Below are positions 3,912-5,457 of a DNA stretch of 5,457 nucleotides, piece after piece. The notes under the pieces are model-generated. The model was not told the DNA's origin and made no database searches. It saw only the letters and a list, made by a program, of their open reading frames with translations. How positions within the stretch are numbered: the first letter of the stretch is position 1; every line of letters starts with the position of its first letter. A program made the position numbers and the translations under genes. The DNA is from Chromatiales bacterium (lineage in GTDB: Bacteria > Pseudomonadota > Gammaproteobacteria > CAMYNG01), in contig JALUTW010000500.1 in assembly GCA_027021685.1 (NCBI GenBank), positions 1 to 5,457 on the forward strand, in the 5' to 3' direction.

Positions 3912-4883
3912 TCACTCCATCTTCAACCGCACGGTGGGGCGCTTCTCCAGCGTCCACTCGTGCATGGAACCGTCGTAGAGCTTCACCTGCTTGTTGCCCA
4001 GCAGTTCGCTGAACACGAACCAGCTGCCCGAGGCCAGGTGGCCGCTGTTGCAATAGGTGATGGTGGACGCATCGGGCTTGATCCCCAGCTCCCGGGCCAG
4101 GGTACGCAGGTCCTGCACCGGCACGAAGGTGGCCGGCGCCCTGGGCCGGGTCAGCAGCTCGTTGGGAAAGGGCTTGGCCCCCGGGATGTGGCCCGGGGCG
4201 TAGACGTAGCTCTTGTGATAGATACCCAGGTACTGTGACAGCGGCCGCGTGTCCACCAGCTGGGCCGAACGCTTGCGCACGGCCTCCGCCACCTCCTCGC
4301 TGGTGGCCAGCAGCTCGCGCCGTTCCGTTCTGGCGGTCCAGGTCCCCGGCCGCGGGCGCCCGACCGCGGTGGTCACCGGCCGGCCCTCCTTGAGCCACTT
4401 GGCCAGGCCGCCGTTGAGGATGGCCAGCTCGTCGTGGCCGAAATACTTGAGCTGCCAGTACAGCCGGGTGGCCATGGTCACGTCGCCGCTGCCCAGTCCC
4501 TTGCTCACGATGACGATGGCATCGCCGGCATTGACGCCGGCGGCGCGCATGACCTTCTCGAACTGGTCCCTGGGCGGGATCATGCGCGTGACCTTGTGGC
4601 CGTGCATCTCGCGCGTGGTGCGGATCTTCGAGTAGTCGATCAGGCGCGCGCCCTCGATGTGGCCGCCCACCCTCACCAGGCGGCGCTTGCCCGTCTTCTT
4701 GTCCCTGACCCAGCGCGGGGCGGTGGTAAAGCTCCTGACGTCCTTGCGCACGTCGAGCACCACCACCTTGTCCAGGTTCCCGGCCAGCCAGTCCGTCTCC
4801 ACCAGCGGCCCCGGCAGGGTGCCGGCGCCGGCCGCCGGCGCCGCCAGCACCACGGCGGCAAGCCCCAACGTCATGCGTTTCAT
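3912..4883 (-). CDS. Exported two-domain rhodanese (sulfurtransferase)
   Basis: Probable periplasmic thiosulfate or 3-mercaptopyruvate-type sulfurtransferase, 323 residues. A Sec signal peptide is clear: MKRMTLGLAAVVLAAPAAGA, with likely cleavage after A20. Two rhodanese repeats follow. The N-terminal one (~26-172) has VVLDVRKD, GGHIEGARLIDY, GSGDVTMATRLYWQLKYFGH and LNGGLAKW; it has no cysteine at the loop position (VSKGLGSG) and is presumably structural. The C-terminal one (~190-320) has QLVDTRP, GHIPGAKPF and the active loop C278-N-S-G-H-L-A, with C278 the persulfide-carrying residue. The ATG at 4883 has a strong GGGAGGTGA Shine-Dalgarno and overlaps the upstream gene's TGA (ATGA, 4880-4883), so the two are almost certainly cotranscribed and translationally coupled. 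The CNSGH loop differs from the CGSGVT/CRxGxR loops of textbook enzymes, so the substrate is open. Confidence 0.92.
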   Translation of the reverse strand: MKRMTLGLAAVVLAAPAAGAGTLPGPLVETDWLAGNLDKVVVLDVRKDVRSFTTAPRWVRDKKTGKRRLVRVGGHIEGARLIDYSKIRTTREMHGHKVTRMIPPRDQFEKVMRAAGVNAGDAIVIVSKGLGSGDVTMATRLYWQLKYFGHDELAILNGGLAKWLKEGRPVTTAVGRPRPGTWTARTERRELLATSEEVAEAVRKRSAQLVDTRPLSQYLGIYHKSYVYAPGHIPGAKPFPNELLTRPRAPATFVPVQDLRTLARELGIKPDASTITYCNSGHLASGSWFVFSELLGNKQVKLYDGSMHEWTLEKRPTVRLKME

Positions 4884-5457
4884 GGTTCACCTCCCGTTGA
4901 ACGTTTCCGGAAGTCCGCCCGCCGGGGGACGGACGCCTCGTGATACAGCATCGCCTCCAGCCTCGCGCCCAGGCGCACCGGTGCCTGGGCCAGGGTGTAA
5001 ATCCCGCGGTCCGCCAGCACCGCCTCCATCGCCCGGTTCCGTCCATGCCGGGCCAGGGCCGCATCGCGCCGGTGCATGAGCCGCACCAGCTCGTCGTGAT
5101 ACAGCGCTGCCATGCCCAGCAGCCAGCGTTCCACCAGGGATGCGCGCAAGGAGGACAGGGTGTCCTGCACCACGGCATCGAACCGCCTGGCCAGGGCATC
5201 GGCGGCCAGCCAGTGGCTGCCGGTGACCCAGCGGTTGACCATGAGCCATCGCAGCGGCTGGCCCTCGCGGTCCATGCTCAGCGCCGCCAGATGGGTCCAG
5301 CCGCCCTCGCAGGCCACGAACAGGTGGAAATGCCCGTGCTCATGCCCGGGGGTGCCGTCGGGCACCGGGTGGCAGTGATAGTAGGCACGCCAGAAATCGC
5401 CGCCGAAACGCAGCGGTTCGGGCGGCAGCTTCTGGTACTGGCGCAGCCCGCCGGTCC
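4880..5457 (-). CDS. Uncharacterised His-rich protein, C-terminal 191 residues (partial)
   Basis: The frame is open to the right edge, so the start lies outside the window; an internal GTG at 5365 is unlikely to be the true start because conserved-looking sequence continues before it (LRQYQKLPPEPLRFGGDFWR). I cannot assign a function. The visible part opens with a possible metal-binding cluster, AYYHCHPVPDGTPGHEHGHF then HLF (H27, C28, H29, H38, H40, H42, H44 of the visible residues). A strand-rich region with WTHLAALSMDREG and LRWLMVNRWVTGSHW follows, then a helical C-terminus with VVQDTLSSLRASLVERWLLG and ALYHDELVRLMHRRD. No membrane span is visible. Its TGA overlaps the rhodanese ATG, linking it to periplasmic sulfur chemistry by operon only. 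Confidence 0.8.
   Translation of the reverse strand, partial: TGGLRQYQKLPPEPLRFGGDFWRAYYHCHPVPDGTPGHEHGHFHLFVACEGGWTHLAALSMDREGQPLRWLMVNRWVTGSHWLAADALARRFDAVVQDTLSSLRASLVERWLLGMAALYHDELVRLMHRRDAALARHGRNRAMEAVLADRGIYTLAQAPVRLGARLEAMLYHEASVPRRADFRKRSTGGEP

Noticed and set aside
3862..5199. A 445-codon minus-strand frame overlapping the rhodanese and His-rich genes
   Set aside because: It is out of frame with both, and its Gly/Arg/Pro-rich translation has no domain. The overlapped frames carry a signal peptide, rhodanese motifs and good ribosome binding sites.

Overview
High-GC bacterial chromosomal DNA, most likely from a gammaproteobacterium. The style fits the Chromatiales / Ectothiorhodospiraceae (strong G/C bias at third codon positions, a SlyD of gammaproteobacterial type, a periplasmic tandem rhodanese), but that placement is inference; the window has no rRNA, tRNA or marker gene to confirm it. 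I see no CRISPR array, phage module or toxin-antitoxin pair.

Layout, left to right. Positions 1-128 are the end of an ISL3-family insertion sequence: its terminal inverted repeat and the first 28 codons of a leftward transposase. Next comes a leftward orphan gene of 115 codons (209-556). The gap at 557-810 is rich in stem-loops and ends in a clear intrinsic terminator serving the leftward small heat-shock protein gene (811-1293). A 102-codon rightward orphan (1422-1730) diverges from the heat-shock gene. It converges on a leftward cation diffusion facilitator of the ZnT9 (SLC30A9)-like type (1796-2725). Divergent from that transporter are a thioredoxin with a WCPPC active site (2882-3220) and slyD (3385-3861), both rightward. 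A perfect 12-bp hairpin separates slyD from a leftward two-gene operon: a His-rich uncharacterised protein running off the right edge (4880-5457) and, overlapping its stop by ATGA, an exported two-domain rhodanese (3912-4883).

How the genes fit together. Much of the window concerns protein folding and thiol/metal homeostasis: Hsp20 holdase, SlyD proline isomerase/metallochaperone, thioredoxin, a probable Zn/metal transporter, and a periplasmic sulfurtransferase coupled to a His-rich protein. Apart from the overlapping pair, these are separate transcription units, so I do not claim a single pathway.

The most unusual signal is a 25-base stem-loop repeat. Two copies (571-595 and 2841-2865) are 23/25 identical and lie 14 and 16 bases upstream of the start codons of two unrelated genes, in the same orientation relative to each gene. 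A third, diverged copy (699-722) keeps its stem through a paired base change. It may be a dispersed REP-like element or a shared 5' leader regulator.
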